A DNA stretch of 48,654 bases from Anaerolineales bacterium (GCA_021108255.1 JAIORG010000235.1:1-48654), one strand, 5' to 3'; counted from the first letter of the stretch, positions 16,414 to 25,028 are shown. Notes: generated by a model from the sequence alone, not told the origin. Program-made: numbers and translations.

Positions 16414-17613
16414 CTAATCCATCATGATAAATAAGGGTTTCATGGCAAATTTCTTATAAAAAGGCCGCAGCCGGTCTGTGTTATAAAACCGACCAACATC
16501 TACAGTTTTACTCTCCGCACACAATACTTCAATAGGCATATTATCGTAGCGGCCGTTCTTCAATACCACCAGGCGGCCGTGCACACCCTCTAAGATCAAA
16601 TCCAGGGCGAGGTTGCCGTAGGCCATGGGAACGATCGAGTCTATCGCGTCAGGACTTCCACCCCGAACCAGGTAAGCCAGTTTCTGATTAACAACATTTA
16701 TTCTCTTGCCATTGTTGTATTTTGCAGAGCGGTTTTTCAGCTCTTCAGAAACAAGGTCGCCAATACCACCCAATTTTTTATGCCCATATGCGTCCAGATT
16801 AGTATCCTTAAAAACCATCTCTCCACCGGAAAACATGGCGCCTTCAGAAACCAGCACAATGGAATAGCGGCTGGGATTGTGATTCCGGTCCTCTGACAGC
16901 AGCTCAGTCAACCTTTCAATATCAAATTTATATTCAGGGATCACGCAGCGGTTGGCAGCCCCGGCCATGGTCGGCAGCATGGCTGTGAATCCAGCATACC
17001 GCCCGAACACTTCCAAGACCAGGAATCGTTCATGAGAGCCAGCCGTTGTCCGCAGATTGTTCACTATCTCGATGGTCCGCGTAACTGCTGTGCTGAAGCC
17101 AATACAGTAATCAGTTCCAGGAACATCATTGTCCATCGTCTTGGGAATTCCGACAATGTTTACACCTTTTTTATATAACTCCACTGCATAACTTAATGTA
17201 TCATCTCCACCCATGGGAATCAAATAATCAACACCTAAATAATCAAGGTTCTTGATCACTTCAGGTGTGAGATCATTGATTTCTTCGTTATATTCTTCCT
17301 GCAGGTGAAGAGGAACATCATCCCGGGCAACTTTGCTTGGCCTGGTCCGAGAGGTGTGGAGAAAAGTTCCCCCTGTTCTTCCCATTTTATTTACCCGTTC
17401 ATCAGTCAGGATTTCATAATTAAGCTGATTATCAGCTTTTTTATCCCGGCTCAACTCCATTATTCCTGCCCAGCCCCGCCTCAAACCAACTACCTGGAAA
17501 CCTTCCCGTAAAGCTCGAATAGTAATCGCCCGAATAGCCGGATTTAAACCCGGAACATCACCACCACCGGTGAGAATAGCAAGCACACCTTTTTTCTTGT
17601 TCACCACTGCCAT
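16414..17613 (-). CDS. pfp: 6-phosphofructokinase, pyrophosphate-type signature
   Basis: The enzyme phosphorylates fructose 6-phosphate in glycolysis. Numbered from the ATG at 17613, GGGDVPGLNPAIRA (17-30) is the phosphate-donor loop, PMGGDDTLS (133-141) the second, and PKTMDND (158-164) holds the catalytic Asp162. Asp138 in GGDD and Lys159 in PKT replace the two glycines of ATP-dependent enzymes. Together they are the established marks of pyrophosphate use, which would make the step reversible. Donor specificity is therefore inferred as PPi. The start was chosen for the GGAGGAAG 6-13 bases upstream; an ATG seven codons earlier overlaps that signal. The product has 399 residues. pfkA would be the symbol if it proved ATP-dependent. 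Confidence 0.88.
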   Translation of the reverse strand: MAVVNKKKGVLAILTGGGDVPGLNPAIRAITIRALREGFQVVGLRRGWAGIMELSRDKKADNQLNYEILTDERVNKMGRTGGTFLHTSRTRPSKVARDDVPLHLQEEYNEEINDLTPEVIKNLDYLGVDYLIPMGGDDTLSYAVELYKKGVNIVGIPKTMDNDVPGTDYCIGFSTAVTRTIEIVNNLRTTAGSHERFLVLEVFGRYAGFTAMLPTMAGAANRCVIPEYKFDIERLTELLSEDRNHNPSRYSIVLVSEGAMFSGGEMVFKDTNLDAYGHKKLGGIGDLVSEELKNRSAKYNNGKRINVVNQKLAYLVRGGSPDAIDSIVPMAYGNLALDLILEGVHGRLVVLKNGRYDNMPIEVLCAESKTVDVGRFYNTDRLRPFYKKFAMKPLFIMMD

Positions 17614-17657
17614 CGTTCTTCCTCCAAAAAACACTACTTTTGATTTTTACCACAATA

Positions 17658-17682
17658 ATTATAGACGACAAATATGATTTGT
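17658..17682 (-). promoter_or_regulatory. Promoter -10 with overlying palindrome upstream of the phosphofructokinase gene
   Basis: On the minus strand a perfect TATAAT (17658-17663) lies 45 bases before the start. Four bases upstream of it is a perfect 6-3-6 palindrome, ACAAAT-ATG-ATTTGT at 17668-17682, in the spacer where a repressor would block the promoter. No good -35 hexamer is present. Confidence 0.4.
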
Positions 17683-17752
17683 GAGTACAACTCCCTATCA
17701 TTTCAAAAATCTCTGAAATTTTTCGGTATTTTTTCCGGAGGACTTTACAGGC

Positions 17753-19726
17753 TCATTCAGTGCCGGAAAGAACTGCTACCACCTGACCCATTTCTGAGAC
17801 ATCATAACCCGGCCGGGTATCAACAGCGTTTCTGAAACGCGGGTCTTCCAATAATTCAAAAAGCGGCTTGAGCAGTTCTCCCAAGACAAACTCTTCCGGA
17901 ATCAGCAGGTCAAATCGTTCTGTGAACAAGGGCAGAAAGTCCAGATCCAGTGCATAGGAAGCTGCTTCGATTCCCAGAGCGCAATCGGCTCGTCCGGAAG
18001 CTACAACCGCCGCCGCTGCCAGATGTGTGTATTCTTCATGGTCATATCCGTTAACGCTTTCTGGCTGGATATCTAACTGTTTTAGGTGGAAATCCAGCAG
18101 CAGCCGGGTTCCCGAGCCGCGCTGGCGATTGACTGTACTGATATCTTTCCGGATCAGATCTTCCAGACTTTGAATCTTTTTTGGATTGCCCTTTGCCAGA
18201 AATAAACCCTGCGTCCTGCCTACCAGGGTCACTACCCGCAGCGCCATGCCCGGAAGATGCTCCTGGATATACGGCAGATTGTATTCCCCGCTTTCGGGAT
18301 GAAGCAAATGAGCGCCGGCTATGTGTGTCTCACCCCTTTTTAATGCCATAATGCCTCCCAAGCTGCCGACATTTACAGAAGCCAGACGGCGCTGACAGGG
18401 AGCCAGGAATTGAGAAAGCAGATCAAGCGAAATATCATGGGAGCCGATCACAAATATTGTGTTCTTCAATTCCTCTATCGACCGGAGAAGCTGCACACTC
18501 ACCTGTTCTCCTGCCTGTAAACCCTGGATACCCCGGGGAATGATTACCAGTCCATCTGCCCGAACCAGCGAAGTTATCACACCAGATCCGCGGGATAAAG
18601 GAGCGGCAAGGGTTTTATCACCAATATAACCAACTGCCACTCGCAAATACTCATCATCTCCTGCTCTTGAATTCACTTTTCGGGTAATTTCTGCAGGGAT
18701 GGTATGAGGATGAAAAGGTGAACGTCCCAACCATTTACCAAGCAGTGGTTCTACAAATATATCGGCTGTTAATGCGGCGGATACAGGATAACCGGGCACA
18801 CCAATGATTGGTGTACTCTTCCCATCTTTTTTTACAATGCCCAATATTACCGGGTGCCCAGGTCTGACAGCGATGCCGTGCACCAACAATTCGCCGCTTT
18901 GTTCCACAATCTGAGAAGAATAATCCTCCGAACCTGCTGATGAACCTGCGATCAGCAAGATCAGATCAAACTCGCCAGCAGCCTGGACTACCTGGGTTTT
19001 AATCTTTTCAAAATCATCAGGGATATTTTCAAAACGAGTTGCTGCACCACCCCAACCATTTACCTGAGCAGCCAGAACGATGGAATTGTATTCAATGATA
19101 TCCCCTTCTTTCAGAGGATCTCCGGGGTATACCAGCTCTGTCCCGGTCGGAATTACAGCAACCTTTGGTCTGCGGGCGACATCCAGCTTATCGTACCCGC
19201 AGCCGGCTGCGGCTCCCAGGTCTACTGGTCTCAGCCGATGGCCAAAGGGCAGCACCAGCTGGGTAGCCACCATATCTTCTCCCATTTCCCGGACATGAGA
19301 CCAGGGAGAAACTGCGGCCCGAATGCGGATGATTTGTGGGTGACGAGGATCGTCCGAGATATTTCCATCTGCTGATAGCGGTTCAATATTTTCAATCGGG
19401 ATCACAGCGTCAGCCCAATCAGGTAAGGGATCCCCTGTATCCAGATACACCGCCACGCTTCCACAAGATAAAGAGATCGGGGCAGTTTCCAAAGCACCGT
19501 GAGTATCTTCAGCTCTGACTGCAAATCCATCCATTGCAGAAGCATGATAGTGAGGTGAGCTGATTTTCGCCCACACAGTTTCTATCAGCACCCGCCCGAT
19601 CGCATTTTCATCAAGGGGTATCTGTTCTGCACCAAGAGTTTGCCATAATCCTGCTTCTTCCAGGGCAGTTTGAAACCGTTTTTGCGCATCTTCTAAGGGG
19701 ATGTCCGCCAGATAAATCTTTTTCAT
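17753..19726 (-). CDS. MoeA-type molybdenum insertase fused to a periplasmic-binding-like domain
   Basis: The first 400 or so residues are MoeA-like: SAMDGFAVRAEDT (about 63-75), RPKVAVIPTGTELV, and LIAGSSAGSEDYS, the variant of the MoeA GGxSxG motif found in fusions of this type. MoeA inserts molybdate into adenylylated molybdopterin. The last 230 residues form a type-2 binding-protein-like domain (FVIGSHDISLDLL, LFLAKGNPKKIQSLEDL, NRQRGSGTRLLLDF) of the kind fused to ModE or MoeA and thought to bind molybdate or a related ligand. No signal peptide is present. GGGGGAG precedes the ATG, which overlaps the stop of the cyclase-ATPase gene (ATGA). No molybdoenzyme gene lies in this window. Confidence 0.88.
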   Translation of the reverse strand: MKKIYLADIPLEDAQKRFQTALEEAGLWQTLGAEQIPLDENAIGRVLIETVWAKISSPHYHASAMDGFAVRAEDTHGALETAPISLSCGSVAVYLDTGDPLPDWADAVIPIENIEPLSADGNISDDPRHPQIIRIRAAVSPWSHVREMGEDMVATQLVLPFGHRLRPVDLGAAAGCGYDKLDVARRPKVAVIPTGTELVYPGDPLKEGDIIEYNSIVLAAQVNGWGGAATRFENIPDDFEKIKTQVVQAAGEFDLILLIAGSSAGSEDYSSQIVEQSGELLVHGIAVRPGHPVILGIVKKDGKSTPIIGVPGYPVSAALTADIFVEPLLGKWLGRSPFHPHTIPAEITRKVNSRAGDDEYLRVAVGYIGDKTLAAPLSRGSGVITSLVRADGLVIIPRGIQGLQAGEQVSVQLLRSIEELKNTIFVIGSHDISLDLLSQFLAPCQRRLASVNVGSLGGIMALKRGETHIAGAHLLHPESGEYNLPYIQEHLPGMALRVVTLVGRTQGLFLAKGNPKKIQSLEDLIRKDISTVNRQRGSGTRLLLDFHLKQLDIQPESVNGYDHEEYTHLAAAAVVASGRADCALGIEAASYALDLDFLPLFTERFDLLIPEEFVLGELLKPLFELLEDPRFRNAVDTRPGYDVSEMGQVVAVLSGTE

Positions 19727-21777
19727 TTCTCCCCCTGTCCAAAATTGTTCTCAGGCAGTGTCCTGGCATGGTACTGTAAATCATCCGCTTCTTTATCGTA
19801 GCCTTTAGCCCGGGCATGTTCTGCAGCCTTCGTATAATAAGCCTGGGCTTGATCATAAACGCCGGCTGCCTCAAAGTGATTAGCAACACAAACGCTTCGT
19901 TCAAGACCGACACGTTCAGCCAACCATTCCGCTATCACGAGATGGCACTCTGCCTGGAGATTTTCCGGCAGGCGCTGATATGCTTGTTCCTGGAGCAGGG
20001 AATGTTTAAAGATATACTCCCGCTCTCCACTAAAAGCACTGCCAACCCGGAGAAAGGCCAGCTCCATTTCCATTAACTCATCCAGGGCAACTTGAACTTT
20101 GCCTACAATATTGTGACTTGATACATCAAGGGCTTTGGTAACCCCAGGCGATCCCCTGAAGGCTGCCAATACAGCCCCTTTCCAAAACACACGTCCTGCT
20201 ATTGCTGCAAAAAATGCAGTTGCTCTTCCTTCCATTGAAAGAGAATCCAGGCGAGATTGAAGCAGCTCTTCTACTGATCCGGGCAGGACGGGAAGCTCAT
20301 CCTTTTCCTCCAGGCTGAAGCCCTCTGATCTCAGCACGTTTTTAACCATCTCTTCCAGAAAATAAGGATTTCCTTCGGCCCGTTCAGCCAGGGCAGATAA
20401 CAATGAGTCTGGCGCTTCTTTCAGAGCAGGATAAGCATCCCGAACAATTTCACTTGAGACCGGCAGTGGTTTAAGTTCAATCTGTTCAACGTCCTGGAAA
20501 ATTTCAAGGTTCTCCTTGATGAATTCCGTTCTGGCGCAGGACAAAATCAGCAGCGGAATCTCCCGGTCAGCTGATTTCCAGAGATAATTTATCATTGCCA
20601 GGCTTCCACTGTCAGCCCACTGCAAATCATCGAGAATAAGGACAACCGGCCCTCGCTGTGATGCCCGGTTGAACAACTCTGCCTGGAGGAGAAAAGAACG
20701 CTCGATTCTCAGTTTAGGATCGGTATTGAAAGGCTCCAGATAGCGGCTTTTATCCCAGGTAACGCCAATCTGGTCGCCCAGAAAATGGGCGGCTTCCACT
20801 GCTGTCACTTCACCCAATGCCTGTCCCCAAAGAGTTAGCACACCGTCAATAGTTTTTTTCCTGGCAGATTCAACCGGATCATCTTCATTTAAATCAAATC
20901 GATTTGACCAGAGTTCTTTCCAGAGGTAAAACGGTACCTGGGAAGTTTGTTTCAGCGCCCGGCTGGACATTACCGTCAGCAGAGGATTTTCCGTTTCAAG
21001 CTGACCGGCAAATTCAAAAAGCAGTCGTGATTTTCCAACCCCAACATCACCAGTGACGAGAACCAGCTGAGTTTTGTTTTGCTGCCGGGTGTGTTGAAAT
21101 AAGTCCTCCAGGCGGGCCATTTCCTCTTCCCGGCCAACCAGGATGGTTTTCAGACCGCCTTTACTGCGGTAACGAAGTTTCGTGGGTTGAGGCAGCTCTT
21201 CCAGGATCTGGAAAATATTTACCAGCTTTTTTGTTCCCACCAATTGAACAGGCGTTAATCGTTTGACCTGAAAAGCTCCCCGGATAGATTGGTAAGTTGC
21301 TTCACTGACAATTAATGACCCCTGTTCAGCGTTTTCTTCCATTCGTTGAGCGATTCTTACCGTGTTACCTAATACGGTATATTCCCCATGGATGCCCACA
21401 TTTCCAGCTAGAGCCAGACCGGTGTGAATACCCATCCTGAGCTGGAGTGTTTTTGCTTCTGAATATTCAGTATTTTCTTTGAATTTATTCAATCCCGTCA
21501 GGAGTTCGAGGCTGGCAGAGACCGCTCTTTCTGCGTCATCTTCCAGAGATTCCGGCACTCCCCAGATCACCATAATTGAATCCCCCAATTGTTTATCGAC
21601 AAAACCTCCATGCTCCTCGACGATCTTATTAAGCCGCGACCACAAATCCCGCATCAGGCCGCTGACGATTTCAGGATCCAGTTGATCCGCCAGGGTGGAA
21701 AAACCCAGGATATCCGCAAAAAGCACACTTACCAGGCGGCGCCCTTCTGGGAATTTGGATTCAACGTCAACTGACAT
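19723..21777 (-). CDS. Class III nucleotidyl cyclase-like domain fused to an AAA ATPase
   Basis: Residues 14-190 form a class III cyclase domain: metal ligands Asp22 (VLFADILGFS) and Asp66 (KQLGDSIMV), then EYTVLGNTVRIAQRM at 132-146. In active enzymes that motif reads GNTVN-x3-R; here Arg141 takes the place of the transition-state Asn while Arg145 remains. From about 212 comes an AAA/STAND-type ATPase with Walker A GDVGVGKS (243-250) and Walker B VVLILDDLQWAD. The C-terminus is helical and much shorter than the TPR tails of many relatives (684 residues in all). No membrane segment is present. GGAGGAG precedes the ATG. It overlaps the MoeA-PBP gene, so the two are co-expressed. Catalysis by the cyclase domain is doubtful. 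Confidence 0.85.
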   Translation of the reverse strand: MSVDVESKFPEGRRLVSVLFADILGFSTLADQLDPEIVSGLMRDLWSRLNKIVEEHGGFVDKQLGDSIMVIWGVPESLEDDAERAVSASLELLTGLNKFKENTEYSEAKTLQLRMGIHTGLALAGNVGIHGEYTVLGNTVRIAQRMEENAEQGSLIVSEATYQSIRGAFQVKRLTPVQLVGTKKLVNIFQILEELPQPTKLRYRSKGGLKTILVGREEEMARLEDLFQHTRQQNKTQLVLVTGDVGVGKSRLLFEFAGQLETENPLLTVMSSRALKQTSQVPFYLWKELWSNRFDLNEDDPVESARKKTIDGVLTLWGQALGEVTAVEAAHFLGDQIGVTWDKSRYLEPFNTDPKLRIERSFLLQAELFNRASQRGPVVLILDDLQWADSGSLAMINYLWKSADREIPLLILSCARTEFIKENLEIFQDVEQIELKPLPVSSEIVRDAYPALKEAPDSLLSALAERAEGNPYFLEEMVKNVLRSEGFSLEEKDELPVLPGSVEELLQSRLDSLSMEGRATAFFAAIAGRVFWKGAVLAAFRGSPGVTKALDVSSHNIVGKVQVALDELMEMELAFLRVGSAFSGEREYIFKHSLLQEQAYQRLPENLQAECHLVIAEWLAERVGLERSVCVANHFEAAGVYDQAQAYYTKAAEHARAKGYDKEADDLQYHARTLPENNFGQGEK

Positions 21778-22006
21778 AAAAGATTCTCCTCCGGGAGATT
21801 GAAACGGGTCTATCTTGCTGAAACTTATTTAACCTTATTCTACCAAGTTTTTAATCTGCGATAAAACTAATCCTAAATAATAATCATAATAAGGGACCAA
21901 ACATGGGCAGCCCGGGTTTTCTTGATTAATATAATTTAATCACCAAGTGATTTTTACCGCTCTATTTGAAAACAGCACAAACAAACTGCATTGAATACCG
22001 AGAGTA

Positions 22007-22035
22007 TTGTAATTAATTTTTTAGTATGCTATTAT
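22007..22035 (+). promoter_or_regulatory. Predicted promoter of an AT-rich leader
   Basis: TTGTAA (22007-22012) and TATTAT (22030-22035) are 17 bases apart. A transcript would start near 22042 and meet the terminator at 22112-22146 before reaching the gene at 22181. The rest of the AT-rich gap 21778-22006 shows nothing recognisable. Confidence 0.45.
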
Positions 22036-22111
22036 CAAAAATACAGGAACTTATAAAACCATTCTAATTCTAATATCCAATATCTAAGCTAAGCAATGTC
22101 GCTCTTCAAGA

Positions 22112-22146
22112 AACAATGCCAAGAAAATCCAGGCATTGTTTTTTTT
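22112..22146 (+). terminator. Terminator in the leader of the 22181 gene
   Basis: A perfect 9-bp stem (AACAATGCC at 22112-22120, complement at 22132-22140) with an 11-base loop runs into an eight-T tract. It lies only 35 bases before the start codon of the next gene. It is either an attenuator or the end of a short separate RNA. Confidence 0.7.
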
Positions 22147-22180
22147 ATCCATCATTATCAATTTATCTAGGAGGTATTCC

Positions 22181-22516
22181 ATGGCTTGGAAATGGTATGA
22201 AATCTCATCCTATAAAGCCTCAATAGGAGGTTCTAGCTACTATGGAGGTGTGCAGCTCTTCGGAGATGGCTTTTACGCACTTTTGAAGTTCCACAAAGAA
22301 GGCCCTCTGGGCAATGCCTCAGCTCCCACAACTTTTGGACAACGCTTTTATAGCCACATGGATTATCAGCAAATGAGTGCTATCGTAGATCTTTTACGCA
22401 ACGAGAAACCGATCCGCTTTGGCTGGTATGATCAAAATCCCAATCTCTTTCACCTTATGACGGGAGAAGAGCCTGTCGGCGAAGGGGATGGACTCCTTGC
22501 TGAAGATGCGGATTAA
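22181..22516 (+). CDS. Small protein of unknown function (111 residues)
   Basis: The ATG at 22181 follows AGGAGGT with a six-base gap, so this start is preferred over one at 22136 that lies in the terminator. The product begins MAWKWYEISSYKAS and is rich in aromatic residues and glycine. It has no membrane segment. The pattern (GGVQLFGDGFYALLKF, then YQQMSAIVDLLRNEKPIRF) suggests a compact alpha/beta fold. The acidic C-terminus is GEGDGLLAEDAD. Family not recognised. It sits in an AT-rich accessory stretch and is followed 78 bases later by another small protein, probably in the same transcript. Confidence 0.6.
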   Translation: MAWKWYEISSYKASIGGSSYYGGVQLFGDGFYALLKFHKEGPLGNASAPTTFGQRFYSHMDYQQMSAIVDLLRNEKPIRFGWYDQNPNLFHLMTGEEPVGEGDGLLAEDAD

Positions 22517-22594
22517 AACGCGTTATATGTTTAGTTAATCGCAATATCAAAAGCAGCAGCCTCATTAACAATATTAAAGGGAGATGTGACAAAG

Positions 22595-23068
22595 ATGACC
22601 ACTAATAATCCTAAAAATAAGATGGAAACCAAACTCAATATCGGCATGCTTAGTCTTACAGATCTTAGTGTGATTCCAGAAAAAGCTGTCATTGAGAAGA
22701 AGCCAACCAGCGGCTATAAACATTGTTACACCACTGGACCTTTTCTATTGCCGCAAAATTCCGGCTCCCTGGACTGGACAATTCTCAATAATGCCACTAC
22801 TGAGCAAAAGGTACGTGTGACGGTATTCAAATGCCCCGTTGGGACGGTTAAGACTCCAGTACCACCAGGTGCTCTTGTGGTATCTATTGATCCGGGAGAG
22901 AGCACTCACAACGCCAATGAATACACGGAAGGTTTTTCCTATGAGGTTCAGGTCGAATGCAACAGTAAACTAATTTTCCCCTATGTTTCCGTGTGGCCGG
23001 GAAATTTTGGTGTAGTTATCCCGGGAACTGGAATCAATTCAGGATCGTTCATTCGAAAGTTGACTTGA
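22595..23068 (+). CDS. Small beta-rich protein of unknown function (157 residues)
   Basis: The ATG at 22595 has AAAGGGAG 11 bases upstream. A GTG at 22586 would be too close to that signal. After a polar N-terminus, residues from about 50 onward look like one beta-sandwich: SGSLDWTILNNATTEQKVRV, then PPGALVVSIDPGESTHNANE, VSVWPGNFGVVIPGT and a final GSFIRKLT. The pattern of an asparagine-rich opening, a PPGALV turn and a PGT-x-I ending recalls a small uncharacterised family seen in Firmicutes; this is from memory and tentative. No signal peptide is visible. It may be the partner of the 22181 gene. Confidence 0.6.
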   Translation: MTTNNPKNKMETKLNIGMLSLTDLSVIPEKAVIEKKPTSGYKHCYTTGPFLLPQNSGSLDWTILNNATTEQKVRVTVFKCPVGTVKTPVPPGALVVSIDPGESTHNANEYTEGFSYEVQVECNSKLIFPYVSVWPGNFGVVIPGTGINSGSFIRKLT

Positions 23069-23282
23069 GAGTAATATCACTTTTGATGAAATGAATAATT
23101 TATAGTGAACAAAAAAACCGGCACCAATCACTCTATCCCTGCAGCATCTGCCAGACAGCTTAGATGAATGCAGGATTCATTGAACGCTTTCAGCATACAG
23201 ATGTGAAGCAAACCCTCGTATACTTCCTCGCTGAGAGTTAAACCCAGCCGGGGCCTAACCTGTCGCATAAGTTTTCTTAGTG

Positions 23283-23765
23283 TCAATTGCTGTACTTTTC
23301 CCTATTATTTCTGTACTCCTCAGGATTATCGTAATCGCTGAAATTCTCATATCGAGAGTGGGGATCCTTTACTTCTGAGGCATGTTTAATGGGGCACCAG
23401 TATTCTTCCGTGCGAGCGACGATCTCTTTGGTATAAGCCGCCAGTCCATTAGCATAGCCGCAGTAAACACAATTAATTTTTTGGATTCCGTTTAGATAGG
23501 TTAAATGATAACGGTCAATGATGAAATAATATTCACGCTTAACAATCGGAATGCCATAAACTCTGAAACAACTGTGCTGATAAAGAAAAACCGCCAGATC
23601 AAGAATCGTCAGGGGAACGATCAAGGAGTAAATAATCGGAGAGACGATTACTCTCTCTATTCGAGAATTAACAACGCGGTTTTTGAGTATTTCTCCCTGA
23701 GTTTTAATCCTCCCTTCAAACTGGATTTTCTGCTCTTTATACTGCTGAATAAATTGAAGATTCAT
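23283..23765 (-). CDS. Conserved membrane protein with CxxC and CPIKH motifs
   Basis: The 160-residue product starts with a basic amphipathic helix, has a hydrophobic helix at about residues 42-62, and then a soluble part with three conserved-looking cysteines: Cys99 and Cys102 in INCVYCGYANG, and Cys124 in EYWCPIKHA. RTEEYWCPIKH is the strongest motif. A fourth ligand could be His128, so a metal site is plausible but not shown. The tail is polar (DYDNPEEYRNNREKYSN). GAAGGAAAA precedes the ATG. I recall similar proteins in diverse bacteria without known function. The gap 23069-23282 shows no feature. Confidence 0.65.
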   Translation of the reverse strand: MNLQFIQQYKEQKIQFEGRIKTQGEILKNRVVNSRIERVIVSPIIYSLIVPLTILDLAVFLYQHSCFRVYGIPIVKREYYFIIDRYHLTYLNGIQKINCVYCGYANGLAAYTKEIVARTEEYWCPIKHASEVKDPHSRYENFSDYDNPEEYRNNREKYSN

Positions 23766-23868
23766 ATAATTTATTTTCCTTCTCTATTCCCGTTTCCGGG
23801 CAAATTATTAGTAAAAACCTGCTATTGAAAAAAACGAAACAATTGCCAAAAAAAATATCTGTCGGAAT

Positions 23869-24615
23869 CTAGGCTGGTAGAGAGTTGTCGTCTTTCGTTC
23901 TACTGCGGACGATACGGGAAATCTGGCGGGTGAACTCACTCAACAGGAACCGTTTCTCCTCGCTCAGTTGGGCTAATACAGCCTGGTAGCGCCCTGCCTG
24001 GGCTGATAGCCCGGAAGAAATCTTCTTATTTATCTGCTCAACGAGTGAAAGAGATAATCCAATCCCGGGTACCGCACTTAAATCTATTTCTCCTGGCAGC
24101 CCTATTCGATTTAGATTTTTTAGGGGATCGATGGTTTCAGCCCGCTCCTGGAGCGAGTGCAAAGCCAGGATAATGGCAGTGTTCATTTCGGTTAGAAACA
24201 CCAGCGGAGAAGGCTGGTCTGGCAAGCGCGACAACAGCTCATTTAAGAAAGTTTCATAACCGGCAGCCTGGCCTTCCTTAAGCTGGGATACAATCTGCTT
24301 TTTGATTCCTTCCCAATCTTTATCTGAAGCTGAAGTTGAACCACCGTTAAGTATTTGCAGCGCTCGTTCTGCCTTGGGAGTGGGGCTGAAAAGCACACTG
24401 GACCGCCCGGGACCGCGATCCCCATCCGGGAGATGGTACTCTACCTCCACTAAACCGCGTTCTTCCAGCAAACGAAGCATCTCGTAGGCTGTGACATTGC
24501 CCACACCCAGGCGCTCTGCCAGAGCGACGTAGTGGATGGGTCCATCCATCTCCTGATGCAAATCGAGGAATTTATTGAGGAATTCTCGCTGGCGCCGGGT
24601 GAGTTTTTTTTCCAT
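23869..24615 (-). CDS. Winged-helix transcriptional regulator
   Basis: The N-terminal 85 residues of this 248-residue protein form a winged helix: LTRRQREFLNKFLDLHQ, then YVALAERLGVGNVTAYEMLR as the helix-turn-helix, then LVEVEYHLPDGDRGPGRSSV as the wing. The remaining 150 residues are helical and likely serve for dimer formation or ligand sensing (PGEIDLSAVPGIGLSLSLVEQ region). It has no membrane segment. A short imperfect palindrome between its promoter and start (24623-24640) may be its own operator. I recognise the arrangement as a regulator type frequent in Chloroflexota, target unknown. Confidence 0.75.
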   Translation of the reverse strand: MEKKLTRRQREFLNKFLDLHQEMDGPIHYVALAERLGVGNVTAYEMLRLLEERGLVEVEYHLPDGDRGPGRSSVLFSPTPKAERALQILNGGSTSASDKDWEGIKKQIVSQLKEGQAAGYETFLNELLSRLPDQPSPLVFLTEMNTAIILALHSLQERAETIDPLKNLNRIGLPGEIDLSAVPGIGLSLSLVEQINKKISSGLSAQAGRYQAVLAQLSEEKRFLLSEFTRQISRIVRSRTKDDNSLPA

Positions 24616-24642
24616 AGATGTTTTTCCGAAAATTACGAAAGT

Positions 24643-24671
24643 ATTATACCATTTTTCCTCACCAGAGGCAA
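24643..24671 (-). promoter_or_regulatory. Promoter of the winged-helix regulator gene
   Basis: On the minus strand TTGCCT (24666-24671) and a perfect TATAAT (24643-24648) are 17 bases apart, 28 bases before the start codon. The segment between -10 and start contains TTTCCG-AAAATTA-CGAAA, an imperfect inverted repeat that could bind the regulator. Confidence 0.65.
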
Positions 24672-24898
24672 TTGTGATCTAAATGAATGTATTTAGGATT
24701 AATTCTTCACTTGCGCTTAGTAGAGAGGAAGAACAAGAAAAAGCATCAGAGGAAAATGAAGAGGAGGAGGAAGAAGAAACCTCATGTTGACTGACAATTC
24801 ACTGATTGATATAATCTTGAAGCCATCAGAAGGCATCAGCTTTTTCATTCTACCAAGGCACAATTGAAGAATTATCAGAGGGAGAAAGCCTACAAAAT

Positions 24899-24970
24899 GC
24901 GGGTGTGGCCAAGTGGTAAGGCATCAGCTTCCCAAGCTGACATCCACGGGTTCGAATCCCGTCACCCGCT
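24899..24970 (+). tRNA. tRNA-Gly (CCC)
   Basis: The 72-base cloverleaf has acceptor GCGGGTG pairing with CACCCGC, D arm GCCAAGTGGTAAGGC, and anticodon stem TCAGC/GCTGA around loop TTCCCAA, giving anticodon CCC. The T arm is CGGG-TTCGAAT-CCCG, with discriminator T. CCA is not encoded. A terminator follows at 24991. A broken second copy lies at 26225. Confidence 0.93.
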
Positions 24971-24990
24971 CTCTAAGACCTGAATCAAAA

Positions 24991-25022
24991 AACCTTCCCC
25001 GAAACGAGGAAGGTCTTTTTGT
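24991..25022 (+). terminator. Terminator of tRNA-Gly
   Basis: ACCTTCC (24992-24998) pairs with GGAAGGT (25008-25014), followed by CTTTTTGTTT. It is missing from the second copy of this segment. Confidence 0.8.
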
Positions 25023-25028
25023 TTAATT

